From CAYZJV01 sp049310885 (GTDB taxonomy: Bacteria; Spirochaetota; Spirochaetia; Sphaerochaetales; Sphaerochaetaceae): a DNA stretch of 64,000 nucleotides. The stretch lies in the NCBI RefSeq assembly GCF_049310885.1, contig NZ_JBMDYO010000009.1, forward strand, positions 1 to 64,000, written 5' to 3'. Below the pieces are notes generated by a model that made no database searches, was not told where the DNA came from, and saw only the letters and a program-made list of their open reading frames with translations. Shown here in pieces: positions 41,823 to 50,019 of the stretch; position 1 is the stretch's first letter, and the number at the start of each line of letters is the position of its first letter. The translations under genes were made by a program, and so were the position numbers.

Positions 41823-42821
41823 TCAGAACCTCTTGGTATAAGCGTGGCAGTACGGTAGTGACCCTTTGTTCTCGTAATAATCTTGATGGTAATCCTCGGC
41901 AGGCCAGAACTTGGCTGCTGGCCTGATTTGGGTAGCGATAGAGAGACCCTTGTTTTCAAGGATAGATACCAGTTCTACTGCGGTATCGTATTCACTTCTG
42001 CTCCTATAGAATATTGCCGAAAGGTATTGGTTTCCGATATCGGGTCCTTGCCCGTTGATCTGGGTAGGATCATGGATCTCAAGAAAGTATTTCGTCAAAT
42101 CCTCATAACTGACCACAAGTGGGTTATACAGGACTTCCACCGACTCGAGATGCCCAGTCGTGTGGCTAAGGACATCCTGATAGGTCGGATTTTCTACATC
42201 ACCGCCTGCATAGCCGCTGGTGGCACTGTAGACTCCGTCGAGTTTTTCGAACAGATATTCGACTCCCCAAAAACATCCTCCTGCATAGACGGCTGTGGCA
42301 ACAGGCGGACCGTCTTTGAACACAAGCGATATGGAATTGACACAATGGCGTGTGTTCTTATCGGTGAATCCTTCATTTAAGAATACATGACCCAGATGCC
42401 CTTTACAGGTCGCACAAACGATCTCGGTCCTTCTTCCATCCGGGTCGGGGTAGCGCTCTACGGCGTTCGGCAGTTCATCATCGAAGGATGGCCATCCACA
42501 GTTTGAGTGGAATTTGTCTTTCGATACATAGAGCGGAGAATCGCATAGCTTACAGTAGTAGGTTCCTTCATCGGTAGTATCGGTGTAGGTTCCGGTGAAG
42601 GCACGTTCGGTTCCCTTCTTCAACAATACATGAGCTTCGAGTGGATTCAGTGAATTTTTTAATGATTCATCCAACGGTACGAATGGGTACTTTTTCTCTA
42701 TAGATATTCTGTCCATGGGGACTCCTTTATCTGTGTTTTCGGCCTCCTTAGACCCTGTAGCTCCCAATGGCAGTACTGAAAGTACCAGAAGAAAAACCAA
42801 AAACAGTAGCTTACGTTTCAT
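41823..42821 (-). CDS. msrBA: exported MsrB-MsrA bifunctional methionine sulfoxide reductase
   Basis: A 332-residue fusion with an N-terminal signal peptide (MKRKLLFLVFLLVLSVLPLG, cleavage near ATGS). MsrB comes first: zinc cysteines at 90, 93, 136 and 139, CGWPSF at 108-113 and the catalytic RHCVNS with Cys160. MsrA follows with GGCFWGVE, catalytic Cys183. Together they reduce both epimers of methionine sulfoxide. The B-A order with export suggests repair of envelope proteins. No dedicated redox partner is adjacent. A DUF1295 gene lies just upstream and the C69 gene just downstream on the same strand. Confidence 0.95.
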   Translation of the reverse strand: MKRKLLFLVFLLVLSVLPLGATGSKEAENTDKGVPMDRISIEKKYPFVPLDESLKNSLNPLEAHVLLKKGTERAFTGTYTDTTDEGTYYCKLCDSPLYVSKDKFHSNCGWPSFDDELPNAVERYPDPDGRRTEIVCATCKGHLGHVFLNEGFTDKNTRHCVNSISLVFKDGPPVATAVYAGGCFWGVEYLFEKLDGVYSATSGYAGGDVENPTYQDVLSHTTGHLESVEVLYNPLVVSYEDLTKYFLEIHDPTQINGQGPDIGNQYLSAIFYRSRSEYDTAVELVSILENKGLSIATQIRPAAKFWPAEDYHQDYYENKGSLPYCHAYTKRF

Positions 42822-42839
42822 CTCTTTCCTCCAATATAC

Positions 42840-43739
42840 TCATCTCCAGAGCTTTGGGAAAATAGGCCATACTTTTTTCTGGTATAAACTATATTCAGGA
42901 TATTTCTCTTTTGTGATTCCTTCGGTAAAGATTGTTGATCCCATGAAGAGTAAGGTGAGCATGATTGGTCCAAGGATGCTCCAATGGAAAATACTTCCCA
43001 CATTAGCGGCTCCGATGAGATAGATACTCCACCAGACTCCCAGTTCTCCTAGATAGTTTGGGTGACGTGAGATGGCAAACAATCCACCTGTTTTGAATCC
43101 CTTTTTGTAGTCTTCCTCATAATCCTTCTGTTTCTCCATAAGTCCGTATTTCGATTGTTGGAAGGTATATTGTTGTTGGTCGGCTACGGTTTCGATTGTC
43201 AAGAATGAAAGCATAAGGAGTACCCCTATCCACGCAAAAAGACCCATAGAGGCACCTGGAGTTTGCGAGAGTACGAAAAGAGGAAGGGTAAAGCAAATGA
43301 ACAAAGCCTGTTGATATACTGCAATGAATAGTAGGTTGAACAGTTGCCAGTAGAGTGGGTTGCCGATTTTATTTCGTAGAATTGGCCAACGATAATCTTC
43401 TCCACCAGTGTAGCCGTCTCTTCTGGCGAAATTGAAAGTCAGCCGGGCTCCCCAAATGGTAACCAGTACCGCAGTTGTGGTAACAGCGGTATTGAACGAA
43501 CCTGCATAGGCGTAGATCCAAGCATAACCAACAGGAGTGGTACTCCATAAGCGGTCTGTCCAAGAGTAGTCATTGGTTACAAGACCGAAAAGAAAACTTG
43601 CCGTAGCCGTAAGTGCCGTAATGGCAACAACGGTATACAGGGTGTTACTTGTTTCGATAGGAAATAGGGAAAGTCCCAGTACGAAACAACCGATGATCAC
43701 TATGAAGAATCCAATAATTGTTTTTCCTGTGATGTTCAT
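42840..43739 (-). CDS. DUF1295 / isoprenylcysteine-methyltransferase-like membrane protein
   Basis: A 299-residue protein with about seven hydrophobic segments. The C-terminal block GLFAISRHPNYLGELGVWWSIYL and the final KKVWPIFP are the DUF1295/steroid 5-alpha-reductase-like signature (RHPNYLGE), which in relatives binds NADPH or SAM next to the membrane. Substrate is unknown. The ATG at 43739 is chosen; a TTG at 43775 would add 12 residues and lies closer to GGAG in the tail of the diguanylate cyclase gene. It sits between the diguanylate cyclase and msrB-msrA genes and is probably co-transcribed with both. Confidence 0.85.
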   Translation of the reverse strand: MNITGKTIIGFFIVIIGCFVLGLSLFPIETSNTLYTVVAITALTATASFLFGLVTNDYSWTDRLWSTTPVGYAWIYAYAGSFNTAVTTTAVLVTIWGARLTFNFARRDGYTGGEDYRWPILRNKIGNPLYWQLFNLLFIAVYQQALFICFTLPLFVLSQTPGASMGLFAWIGVLLMLSFLTIETVADQQQYTFQQSKYGLMEKQKDYEEDYKKGFKTGGLFAISRHPNYLGELGVWWSIYLIGAANVGSIFHWSILGPIMLTLLFMGSTIFTEGITKEKYPEYSLYQKKVWPIFPKLWR

Positions 43740-43778
43740 ACCGGTTACTATAACTTTGGATAGGTGAACTGGCAAGTA

Positions 43779-45074
43779 TTAACACAATTCTCCGCGTGCA
43801 CTGTTCTTGCCCGAATTCTTAGCCCTATAGAGATTGTTGTCACACCGTTTGAGAAGGGTTCGTTTCGATTCGGGATACCGGTAGCAGGTGTAACCCAAAC
43901 TTATAGAGATCTCGATTTTTGGCAATGCAAGCAATTTGCTCCAATCGTAATCGCCTACAGCAGCATGTATCCTTTGGGGTAAGACCTCTTCGGGCAATGA
44001 GTTTGCTTTCGGGAGAATGACTAAGAATTCATCGCCGCCCCATCGTCCTACATGGTCTTCAGTTCTTGTTATGGACGAAAGAATATTTGCTAGTTGAATA
44101 AGTACCCTGTCTCCCATATCGTGACCATAGGTGTCGTTGATGTCCTTAAAATTATCAATATCGATTAGGCAGATCATGAATGGTTCGTCTCTTTTTGCAA
44201 AGAAAAGGGAATCAAGGATGTTCTCCAAGCCGCTGCGATTGAGGATATCGGTGAGACTGTCATGATGGGCTTGTATCCGCAATCTCTCTAGCATGGTTGT
44301 CTTTGCGGCTCCCTCATCAGCTAGGTCACTCAATAACTTTCCATTTACCAAAAGCAGGGTAAGGAAGTTGACTCCGGTAAGAGCTATAAGTGCGAATAGA
44401 TTGCTTGTTCTTATTGCATTCGAGTCGAAGGTCTGAAGTTCTACTCCTTGGAGTATAGCAAAGATATCTCCTAGTGTACGAAGAATGAAGATTCCGACGA
44501 ATAAGGTATAGATGAAAAATAGGATGCTGAAAGGCGTTGCATAGTAGGTGTTCATTTTCCGTTTTTTCCAGATGATTCTCAGATATTGGAAGGAAACGAA
44601 TGCGCTAGCTCCTCCATGAATAGCCGATCGGTACAATTGGTTTTCTACCGTGAAAGCACTCGTCAATATCAGAATGGAAATCAATATGGCAAGTATGAGG
44701 TAATTGCGTTTATTGAGATCTGTCTCTGTGAAGCTTGCTAATCCGAATAGGAATAAGAATGCTCCGACAAGGGTGGCTATGTTTCCAATAGAAACAACGA
44801 GAGGATTGGATGGACCGGTATCGATAATCGCAATGATCCTGCCCACCGTGTGGAGCATGAGATTCAAAGTCCAATAGCCCAAGCCTTTCACATGGCTACG
44901 GTTCCTGAGCCAGAGAGAGAAGAATACGATGGCAAACATGCCATGGAACAGCAATCCGAAAAAAGCTATGGTGGAAAGATCATACGGATTTTGGATAGGT
45001 TTACTCCTCTTTTGTTTTTCCGTTCCTTGATTTCCAAACGGAGTGAGGGTAGTGGAGCCATCAAATGGATACAT
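43779..45074 (-). CDS. membrane-anchored diguanylate cyclase (GGDEF)
   Basis: A 431-residue protein: an N-terminal region with about six membrane segments, a short linker helix, then a GGDEF domain with HDSLTDILNRSGLE, the metal-site CLIDIDNFKDINDTYGHD and the active-site GRWGGDEF. The allosteric I-site RxxD (RTED) stands five residues before GGDEF, so product inhibition by c-di-GMP is expected. No EAL domain is present. The start is uncertain: 45074 and 45116 both lie inside a repeat element, while the best ribosome binding site (GAGGAG, rc near 45004) has no ATG, GTG or TTG at the right distance in frame. It heads the operon with the DUF1295, msr and C69 genes. Confidence 0.85.
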   Translation of the reverse strand: MYPFDGSTTLTPFGNQGTEKQKRSKPIQNPYDLSTIAFFGLLFHGMFAIVFFSLWLRNRSHVKGLGYWTLNLMLHTVGRIIAIIDTGPSNPLVVSIGNIATLVGAFLFLFGLASFTETDLNKRNYLILAILISILILTSAFTVENQLYRSAIHGGASAFVSFQYLRIIWKKRKMNTYYATPFSILFFIYTLFVGIFILRTLGDIFAILQGVELQTFDSNAIRTSNLFALIALTGVNFLTLLLVNGKLLSDLADEGAAKTTMLERLRIQAHHDSLTDILNRSGLENILDSLFFAKRDEPFMICLIDIDNFKDINDTYGHDMGDRVLIQLANILSSITRTEDHVGRWGGDEFLVILPKANSLPEEVLPQRIHAAVGDYDWSKLLALPKIEISISLGYTCYRYPESKRTLLKRCDNNLYRAKNSGKNSARGELC

Positions 45075-45097
45075 TACCGAACAAGTGCAGGAAACGA
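45032..45097. repeat. dispersed palindromic repeat, copy 3
   Basis: A 66-bp core from TTTCCAAACGGAGTGAGGG to GTGCAGGAAACG aligns with 37376-37440. The central hairpin is GCCAT-CAA-ATGG instead of ACCAC-TAC-GTGGT, which looks like compensatory change. It overlaps the 5' end of the diguanylate cyclase frame. Confidence 0.7.
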
Positions 45098-45233
45098 AAG
45101 CTTGCTTGCATACCATTCATTTTATCGAAAAAATGTCAACAAGTATACTTTTTTTGAAAATATTAATTGCTCCATGCATATGCTTGGAGTATCATCGTGT
45201 ATAGATTATTGACTCAAATGGAAAGGAGTTCCT

Positions 45234-45809
45234 ATGAAAAAGATTGCTGTATTGAGTATTACATTGATAGTTCTTGTACTGTTGTTGGCCGGTTGTGCAT
45301 CGACCGAACAGGCCGCCGAACCCAAGACTCCCGTGATCATCGGAGCTGAGGGTGTGCCACAACCCGATTGGGTGAACTCAACTCCTCGTGCTGCGGATGT
45401 ACATTATGAGACCGGGTATGCAAAGTTGAGCAATAAGGCAAACTCAATCAAGCGTGCGAATGCCGATGCCAAGGAGAAGATCAGCCAATGGATCAACACC
45501 ACAGTTGAGACTGTGGTTGTCAACTACACCAGCGATATGGGCTCTGGGGACAACCGCCAGGCACTTGAGGCTTTCGAGTCCATCTCCCGTCAGACCAGTA
45601 ACAACGCTCTCATGGGTGTTACACAAGAATCGCTCTGGGTAGATCCCGACAATGGTGTTTGGGTTTTGCTCTCCATGCCAAAGGAGAACACCGTGAAGGC
45701 TTTCGAAGCAGCTAGCAAAGAATTTGAGCTCAACGAAGCTGCCATGTATGCAGAGTATAAGATGGATGGTGCTCTCAAGATGCTTGAGGAGACTCTCGCA
45801 AATCAATAG
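45234..45809 (+). CDS. LPP20-family-like lipoprotein
   Basis: A 191-residue lipoprotein with signal peptide and lipobox LLAGC (Cys21). The mature part begins with a short linker and then an LPP20-type domain: PQPDWVNSTPRA, a GYAKLSNKANSIKRANADAK helix and a final segment with ESLWVDPDNGVWVLLSMP. Such lipoproteins are abundant in spirochaetes and some epsilonproteobacteria, are anchored to the periplasmic or outer membrane face, and have no known enzymatic role. GGAG precedes the ATG. A strong terminator follows, so the gene is probably monocistronic. Confidence 0.85.
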   Translation: MKKIAVLSITLIVLVLLLAGCASTEQAAEPKTPVIIGAEGVPQPDWVNSTPRAADVHYETGYAKLSNKANSIKRANADAKEKISQWINTTVETVVVNYTSDMGSGDNRQALEAFESISRQTSNNALMGVTQESLWVDPDNGVWVLLSMPKENTVKAFEAASKEFELNEAAMYAEYKMDGALKMLEETLANQ

Positions 45810-45835
45810 GATCTGATAGTATTCCCAAGCATTAC

Positions 45836-45877
45836 ATGCTGGCAATTTCCCCTAAAAAGGAATATGCCAGCATTTTT
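45836..45877 (+). terminator. intrinsic terminator after the LPP20-like gene
   Basis: ATGCTGGCA-A-TTTCC pairs with GGAAT-A-TGCCAGCAT around a short A-rich loop and is followed by five T residues. Confidence 0.9.
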
Positions 45878-46064
45878 CTTGTCAATTTCCGGTTGACTTG
45901 GCATACCATCTGGGTGAAGATATGGATATATAGATATCGAATTTCATTCGATCATGAGAGAGTGTTGGGGTCTCACCAAACACCCAAGCGTCTTCCACCG
46001 AATCCCTCTCGGCATACTGTTCGGCACTCTCACTGACATTGTTACCAATCTCTGGGGGTATGTT

Positions 46065-47141
46065 GTGAAAACGAGAAGAAGAATCTCATTTCTAGTCGTC
46101 TGTCTTGTCTTGATCCTAACCATGGCACTCGTCCTGACCGGATGTCCCGAAGCCGGTATCGATCCACCGGGAGATGACGACAGTTCATCCGGCGATGACA
46201 GCTCATCCGGTGATTATACAATTCGTTTATATGCAGATGACGACTCTAATCCCTACGAATTAGCTATAGATGGGGATGTTTTTCCCTATGAAATTGGTAA
46301 TGTCTTAGAAACAACAGAATATGCTACAGATTATTTCAGAGGATGGTATTCTGATTCCGAGTTTGAGATAGTAGTCGAAGGACCATTGACTTCTGCCGAT
46401 TTTAATGAAGATACAAGGATCTTGGATCTATATGGAAAATGGGGGTATGAGATCGGAGAGAGAGGTCCTGCAGGAGGCTGGATATTTTACGATGATACTA
46501 TTGGATATGATAAAAATCGTGACGGATCTATCGATTCTGATGAAAAAAACTTGCTTGGTGAACAAGACCGATTCCTGGAGACAGCTCCTGAAGATCTTCC
46601 TCTTCCTACGGGTGCGCAAAAGTTTATATTCGGATATTTCCATGATGATAATGAAGAAGAACCGAAAGAGAATATCATAATGGAAACGCAACCTTCTGTT
46701 GGTGAGGGTGAAATAAACACTGATCTACTCGTCAATACAGTAGAAAATACCGGGGTCGACGTATATAAAGGTGATAAACTAGTCAGTGATAGACTTCCTG
46801 AATCGGAATATATCCCGCTTCTGTGCCTTGATTTTCAGGTTGATGATTTCAATGACTGGTTTTTACCTTCTCTGGATGAATTGCTTTTGATGCACGTGCG
46901 ACTTAATCTCGCTGAAATTGGAGAATTCAACAATACTACAACAGAAGATTCAGATGGTGCGAGAAAGTCTTCCTTTTATGTTTCATCGACAGAAGATCAA
47001 TCCGTCAGCTGGGAGGTGATAGGGATAAATTTTTCATATCCATACGAATATGAATCTAGTGGTTGGTATATGTACATAACTTCGATATATCGAGGTGGTG
47101 ATTTCAATAATACTTTTGTACGTCCAATTCGTGCCTTTTAG
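46065..47141 (+). CDS. lipoprotein with InlB-type repeat-like segment and Lcl C-terminal domain
   Basis: A 358-residue lipoprotein. The GTG start at 46065 is preferred (GGGGG a few bases upstream, and VKTRRR directly before the hydrophobic signal); lipobox LVLTGC. A Ser/Asp-rich linker follows (DDDSSSGDDSSSGD). The next ~80 residues resemble an InlB-type repeat ending in LDLYGKWG, then GERGPAGGWIFYDD, and a C-terminal Lcl/DUF1566-like domain (FNDWFLPSLDELLLMH, then SFYVSSTEDQ and FVRPIRAF). The gene is visibly more AT-rich than its neighbours, consistent with recent acquisition. Exposed surface role likely; function unknown. Confidence 0.8.
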   Translation: MKTRRRISFLVVCLVLILTMALVLTGCPEAGIDPPGDDDSSSGDDSSSGDYTIRLYADDDSNPYELAIDGDVFPYEIGNVLETTEYATDYFRGWYSDSEFEIVVEGPLTSADFNEDTRILDLYGKWGYEIGERGPAGGWIFYDDTIGYDKNRDGSIDSDEKNLLGEQDRFLETAPEDLPLPTGAQKFIFGYFHDDNEEEPKENIIMETQPSVGEGEINTDLLVNTVENTGVDVYKGDKLVSDRLPESEYIPLLCLDFQVDDFNDWFLPSLDELLLMHVRLNLAEIGEFNNTTTEDSDGARKSSFYVSSTEDQSVSWEVIGINFSYPYEYESSGWYMYITSIYRGGDFNNTFVRPIRAF

Positions 47142-47180
47142 TCTGAAGTCAAACTACATCCAAACTTATGTTATTTCGTA

Positions 47181-47870
47181 TTAACAGTACTTTGTAGAAT
47201 CCAAACGGTCTTTGCAGACATGGTGGCACACGTACTCGATGATTGCGGCTACCTTGTCCATGAGGGAGACCACGAAGCTCTCCTTGTATCGGGGTAGGGC
47301 TTTTGTCTTGGGGTACATGTGTTTTACGATGATATCGGCTTCCCTGTCGTTTATCTCGAAGTGTCTCTGTGCATTCTCCAAGGCTATGTAGGGGTGTTCC
47401 CTACCATGCTGGGAACGCTTGGCATCGGTAGCCTTCTTTTCCCGCCAGTCGTAGAGGAAGAAATCATGCAGCAGTCCACCGCGGGCGGCAGCTGCATAAT
47501 CGAAATGGAGAACCTTTGATACAGAGTATGAGAGGAAGGCGACACGTACCACATGGTCATAGATATGCGATGCATGGTGGTTGTAATCCTTGAGTTTCAC
47601 GAATTCCTCATTATAAAGGATTTCACCTACCAATGAGTTGAATTCAGTACGTGCTGGTCTTGCTATGAATTGCGGGATGTGGCCGGTCCGTACCATGTGG
47701 AAGTGTATATGCATACCCAGGAGGAAGAAGAGCAATGAGAGCGTTATTCCCAGGAGTAGGGTGGTATCGGAATAGAGGACATTGAGAGAAGAAATGAAGT
47801 CGGTGAATAAAAATAGAAGAAACATACCCGCTATGAGGTAGAAGAGATGCCTTAATTGTCTTTGGTTCAT
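47181..47870 (-). CDS. membrane-anchored HD-domain phosphohydrolase
   Basis: A 229-residue protein. Two membrane segments (LRHLFYLIAGMFLLFLFTDF and the LLLGITLSLLFFLLGMH region) are followed by an HD domain: HASHIYDHVVRVAFLSY, then the His-Asp pair in GGLLHDFFLYDW and a later HP motif in GREHPYIALEN. HD proteins hydrolyse nucleotides or c-di-nucleotides with a metal pair. The start at 47870 is chosen because an earlier TTG (47936) lacks a good site. It is monocistronic by appearance. Substrate not predictable. Confidence 0.82.
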   Translation of the reverse strand: MNQRQLRHLFYLIAGMFLLFLFTDFISSLNVLYSDTTLLLGITLSLLFFLLGMHIHFHMVRTGHIPQFIARPARTEFNSLVGEILYNEEFVKLKDYNHHASHIYDHVVRVAFLSYSVSKVLHFDYAAAARGGLLHDFFLYDWREKKATDAKRSQHGREHPYIALENAQRHFEINDREADIIVKHMYPKTKALPRYKESFVVSLMDKVAAIIEYVCHHVCKDRLDSTKYC

Positions 47871-48058
47871 ATTTCCGAGAATACTGCTCGCTCTGGTGAT
47901 GTACAGGATGCTCCCCCTTTTTTGTACTTGTTCCAAGGTTACAAAATAATAACCTCAGGGTCAACCATCGGAGAATGCATACAAATAAAAAGCGGGTAAT
48001 ACCGTCCCTTACAGGAGGTATCACCCAAGGTTTAGAGAAAAATCGTATAACATTGATA

Positions 48059-48415
48059 TTATGAGAAGAATTCACACGTCCAAGCGTCGCAGAATTCACC
48101 TTCCGAATGAAGTTTTCCGTGGATATAGGAATCGACTATCTCACGGGTCTCACCCTCGGCTCCGATGATTACTTCAACACCCTTGTCCTGGAAAATCCTT
48201 GCGGCCTCTTTTCCCAGCTTGCCTGAGATAATCGTATCTATACCGCCATGTGCGATCACCTCTTCCGGCAATTCACACGGACGATGACCTGGATTGTGGA
48301 ATCGTTCGATCTTGGTGATCTTCTCCCCGTCGGTATTATAGTACAGGAAATCTTCACAGAGACCAAAGTGGTCACTCACCACATCCTTTTCGGCTGCAAC
48401 GGCAATGCGTTTCAT
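48059..48415 (-). CDS. NifX/NafY-like dinitrogenase-cofactor-domain protein
   Basis: A 118-residue protein of the NifX/NifY/NafY domain family, which binds iron-molybdenum-cofactor precursors in nitrogen fixers and occurs as orphan proteins in many anaerobes. The typical start MKRIAVAAEKDVVSDHFGLCEDF and the GIDTIISGKLGKEA and KGVEVIIGAEG segments are visible. Extra cysteines (CELPEE and CDAWTC) lie in the first half and at the C-terminus. No nif genes are near, so nitrogen fixation should not be inferred. GGAGG precedes the ATG. It is flanked by the HD gene and tRNA-Pro. Confidence 0.88.
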   Translation of the reverse strand: MKRIAVAAEKDVVSDHFGLCEDFLYYNTDGEKITKIERFHNPGHRPCELPEEVIAHGGIDTIISGKLGKEAARIFQDKGVEVIIGAEGETREIVDSYIHGKLHSEGEFCDAWTCEFFS

Positions 48416-48701
48416 TGTGTACCTCCTTGCATCCTTCTTTCTTCTTCTACCATTAGATTAAAATTCCAGATTGTCAAGTGGCTAAGTTTATATTTAACAT
48501 TATATATTAAAATAAATTATGATATATTACATTTCGATACTTATATACTATGCAGGCAGCCTATTCATCCAGATCCATCTCCTCTGTTTAACCAAAGGAG
48601 AGAGGGGAGGGCGGCATCGGTAGGTTGAACTTGCAAACAGCCATGGAGCTCGGACAAAGGGGCGTATAGCCGATAGCGCTGGGAGAGAGGCTTCTCACCA
48701 C
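48416..48701. other. intergenic stretch upstream of the NifX-like gene
   Basis: No gene is seen. The first ~120 bp are very AT-rich and probably carry the promoter of the NifX-like gene. The rest, toward tRNA-Pro, is more GC-rich and carries a purine-rich run (GGAGAGAGGGGAGGG around 48597-48611) but no recognised motif. Confidence 0.4.
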
Positions 48702-48730
48702 AAAAAAAGCCACCCATAGTGGATGGCTTT
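48702..48730 (-). terminator. intrinsic terminator after tRNA-Pro
   Basis: On the minus strand AAAGCCATCC and GGGTGGCTTT (one T-G pair) form a stem with a 5-nt loop and are followed by seven T residues, 10 bp after the tRNA 3' end. Confidence 0.88.
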
Positions 48731-48740
48731 GTACCTATAG

Positions 48741-48814
48741 TCGGGCTGGGCGGATTTGAACCGCCGACCCCATGTCCCCCAGACATGTACGCTAAACCCC
48801 TGCGCTACAGCCCG
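48741..48814 (-). tRNA. tRNA-Pro(GGG)
   Basis: A 74-nt cloverleaf with acceptor CGGGCTG/CAGCCCG, anticodon stem CATGT/ACATG with loop CTGGGGG (anticodon GGG), T-loop TTCAAAT and discriminator A. CCA is not encoded. Confidence 0.95.
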
Positions 48815-49032
48815 TGTATCCGTGATTCGAACACTTGGAAGACCATATCATGAATGGAAAGTACGTGTCAATAAATGCCATGATCTTATCCACCAATCGC
48901 AATCCTGTATTGGCGAAGCATAATGTGTCATAAGAAGATATATGACAACCCCCCCAATTTCTGATGAAATCAAGGTAGAGAGGAACAATAAAGAGAAAAA
49001 TTGATAATTTTCCATCTAAAAAATACTTACAA

Positions 49033-49061
49033 TTGACATAAGTTGACAATTCCCGTATTCT
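49033..49061 (+). promoter_or_regulatory. sigma-70 promoter for the chaperone-usher genes
   Basis: A perfect TTGACA (49033-49038) and TATTCT (49056-49061) are spaced 17 bp apart within an otherwise gene-free gap (48815-49141). The remainder of the gap is AT-rich and shows nothing else recognisable. Confidence 0.6.
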
Positions 49062-49222
49062 TTTTACACATGGATTTTCTCCACCCAGAAGGAGTGGCTG
49101 TGATCCTAAGATTCGCCTAGTGGCCATCAGGGAAAAGAAGGATGGATTATCGCATGAAATCGTACACAGATGAGAATAAAAGACCTTTGCACCGAGTACG
49201 TTTGAATGATATGATGCAGGAC

Positions 49223-49987
49223 ATGAAAAGGAATAAATTTCTTGTATTGATACTTATGGTATCGATATTTGCAGCCTCACCGTTGTTTGCTTTCCAATTC
49301 TCTCCCTTAGAGCAATCATTCGAACCTACCGGGGCTAACAGTACAAAGACCTACACCATCGTCAATGATTCGAATGATAGTATTGCAGTGGAAATCTCTG
49401 CCTTGACAAGAGATCTCGATGCGAACGGGAAAGAGATAAACCAAAGCGCGGCAGCCTACTTCTCCATCGTTCCGAGCAAAATCATACTGCGCCCACAAAG
49501 TTCCCAGATCGTCCGGGTCCAATACAGAGGACCACGAACAGTACCTACAGAACTCTCCTTCAGACTGAGGGCTGAACAAATCGCTTATTCGCAGGGAAGG
49601 GCGACAGAAGGCCAGAGTATGTTCAACTTCCTCTATGTGTATACCACTAGTCTCTATGTTACCCCAGCCAGAACTACAACTCGTGTCTCTGTGGATTCAG
49701 CCGCTCCCATGCTTACTAGTGATGGAAGACAAGTTATGAATCTTACTATCAGTAATACAGGGACCATCCACCAGATACTAAACGGAGCAAAAGTCGAAGT
49801 CGCCAACAATGCAACTAGACAAGCAGTCGTCTACGAAGGGGATGCATTAGGCTTCGTAAATGGACTTAATTTGCTCGCAGGGAAAACCGTATCCGTGCAG
49901 GTGGCATGGCCACAGAACATGGAATTCCCCTCCAACCTTGCCAATGCGCAAAGGATGTTTACGGCAAAAATCTCGTACAACAATTAA
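49223..49987 (+). CDS. PapD-like periplasmic pilus chaperone
   Basis: About 254 residues with a Sec signal peptide (MKRNKFLVLILMVSIFAASPLFA). The mature part has the two-domain Ig-like pattern of fimbrial chaperones: FSPLEQSFEPTGANSTKTYT, then YFSIVPSKIILRPQSSQIVRV, the strand/Arg-Pro-Gln region equivalent to the G1 donor strand, and VQYRGPR. Such chaperones hold pilin subunits in the periplasm by donor-strand complementation. In-frame starts at 49142, 49154 and 49211 are open; AAGG near 49141 supports an earlier start, but the signal peptide favours 49223. It is followed after 32 bp by the usher-like gene. Confidence 0.82.
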   Translation: MKRNKFLVLILMVSIFAASPLFAFQFSPLEQSFEPTGANSTKTYTIVNDSNDSIAVEISALTRDLDANGKEINQSAAAYFSIVPSKIILRPQSSQIVRVQYRGPRTVPTELSFRLRAEQIAYSQGRATEGQSMFNFLYVYTTSLYVTPARTTTRVSVDSAAPMLTSDGRQVMNLTISNTGTIHQILNGAKVEVANNATRQAVVYEGDALGFVNGLNLLAGKTVSVQVAWPQNMEFPSNLANAQRMFTAKISYNN

Positions 49988-50019
49988 CGGGCTATCGTTA
50001 TCGATAAGGACAATGGTGC

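Noticed and set aside
48059..48415. Evidence for nitrogen fixation
   Set aside because: Only an orphan NifX-like domain protein is present; such proteins are widespread without nitrogenase.
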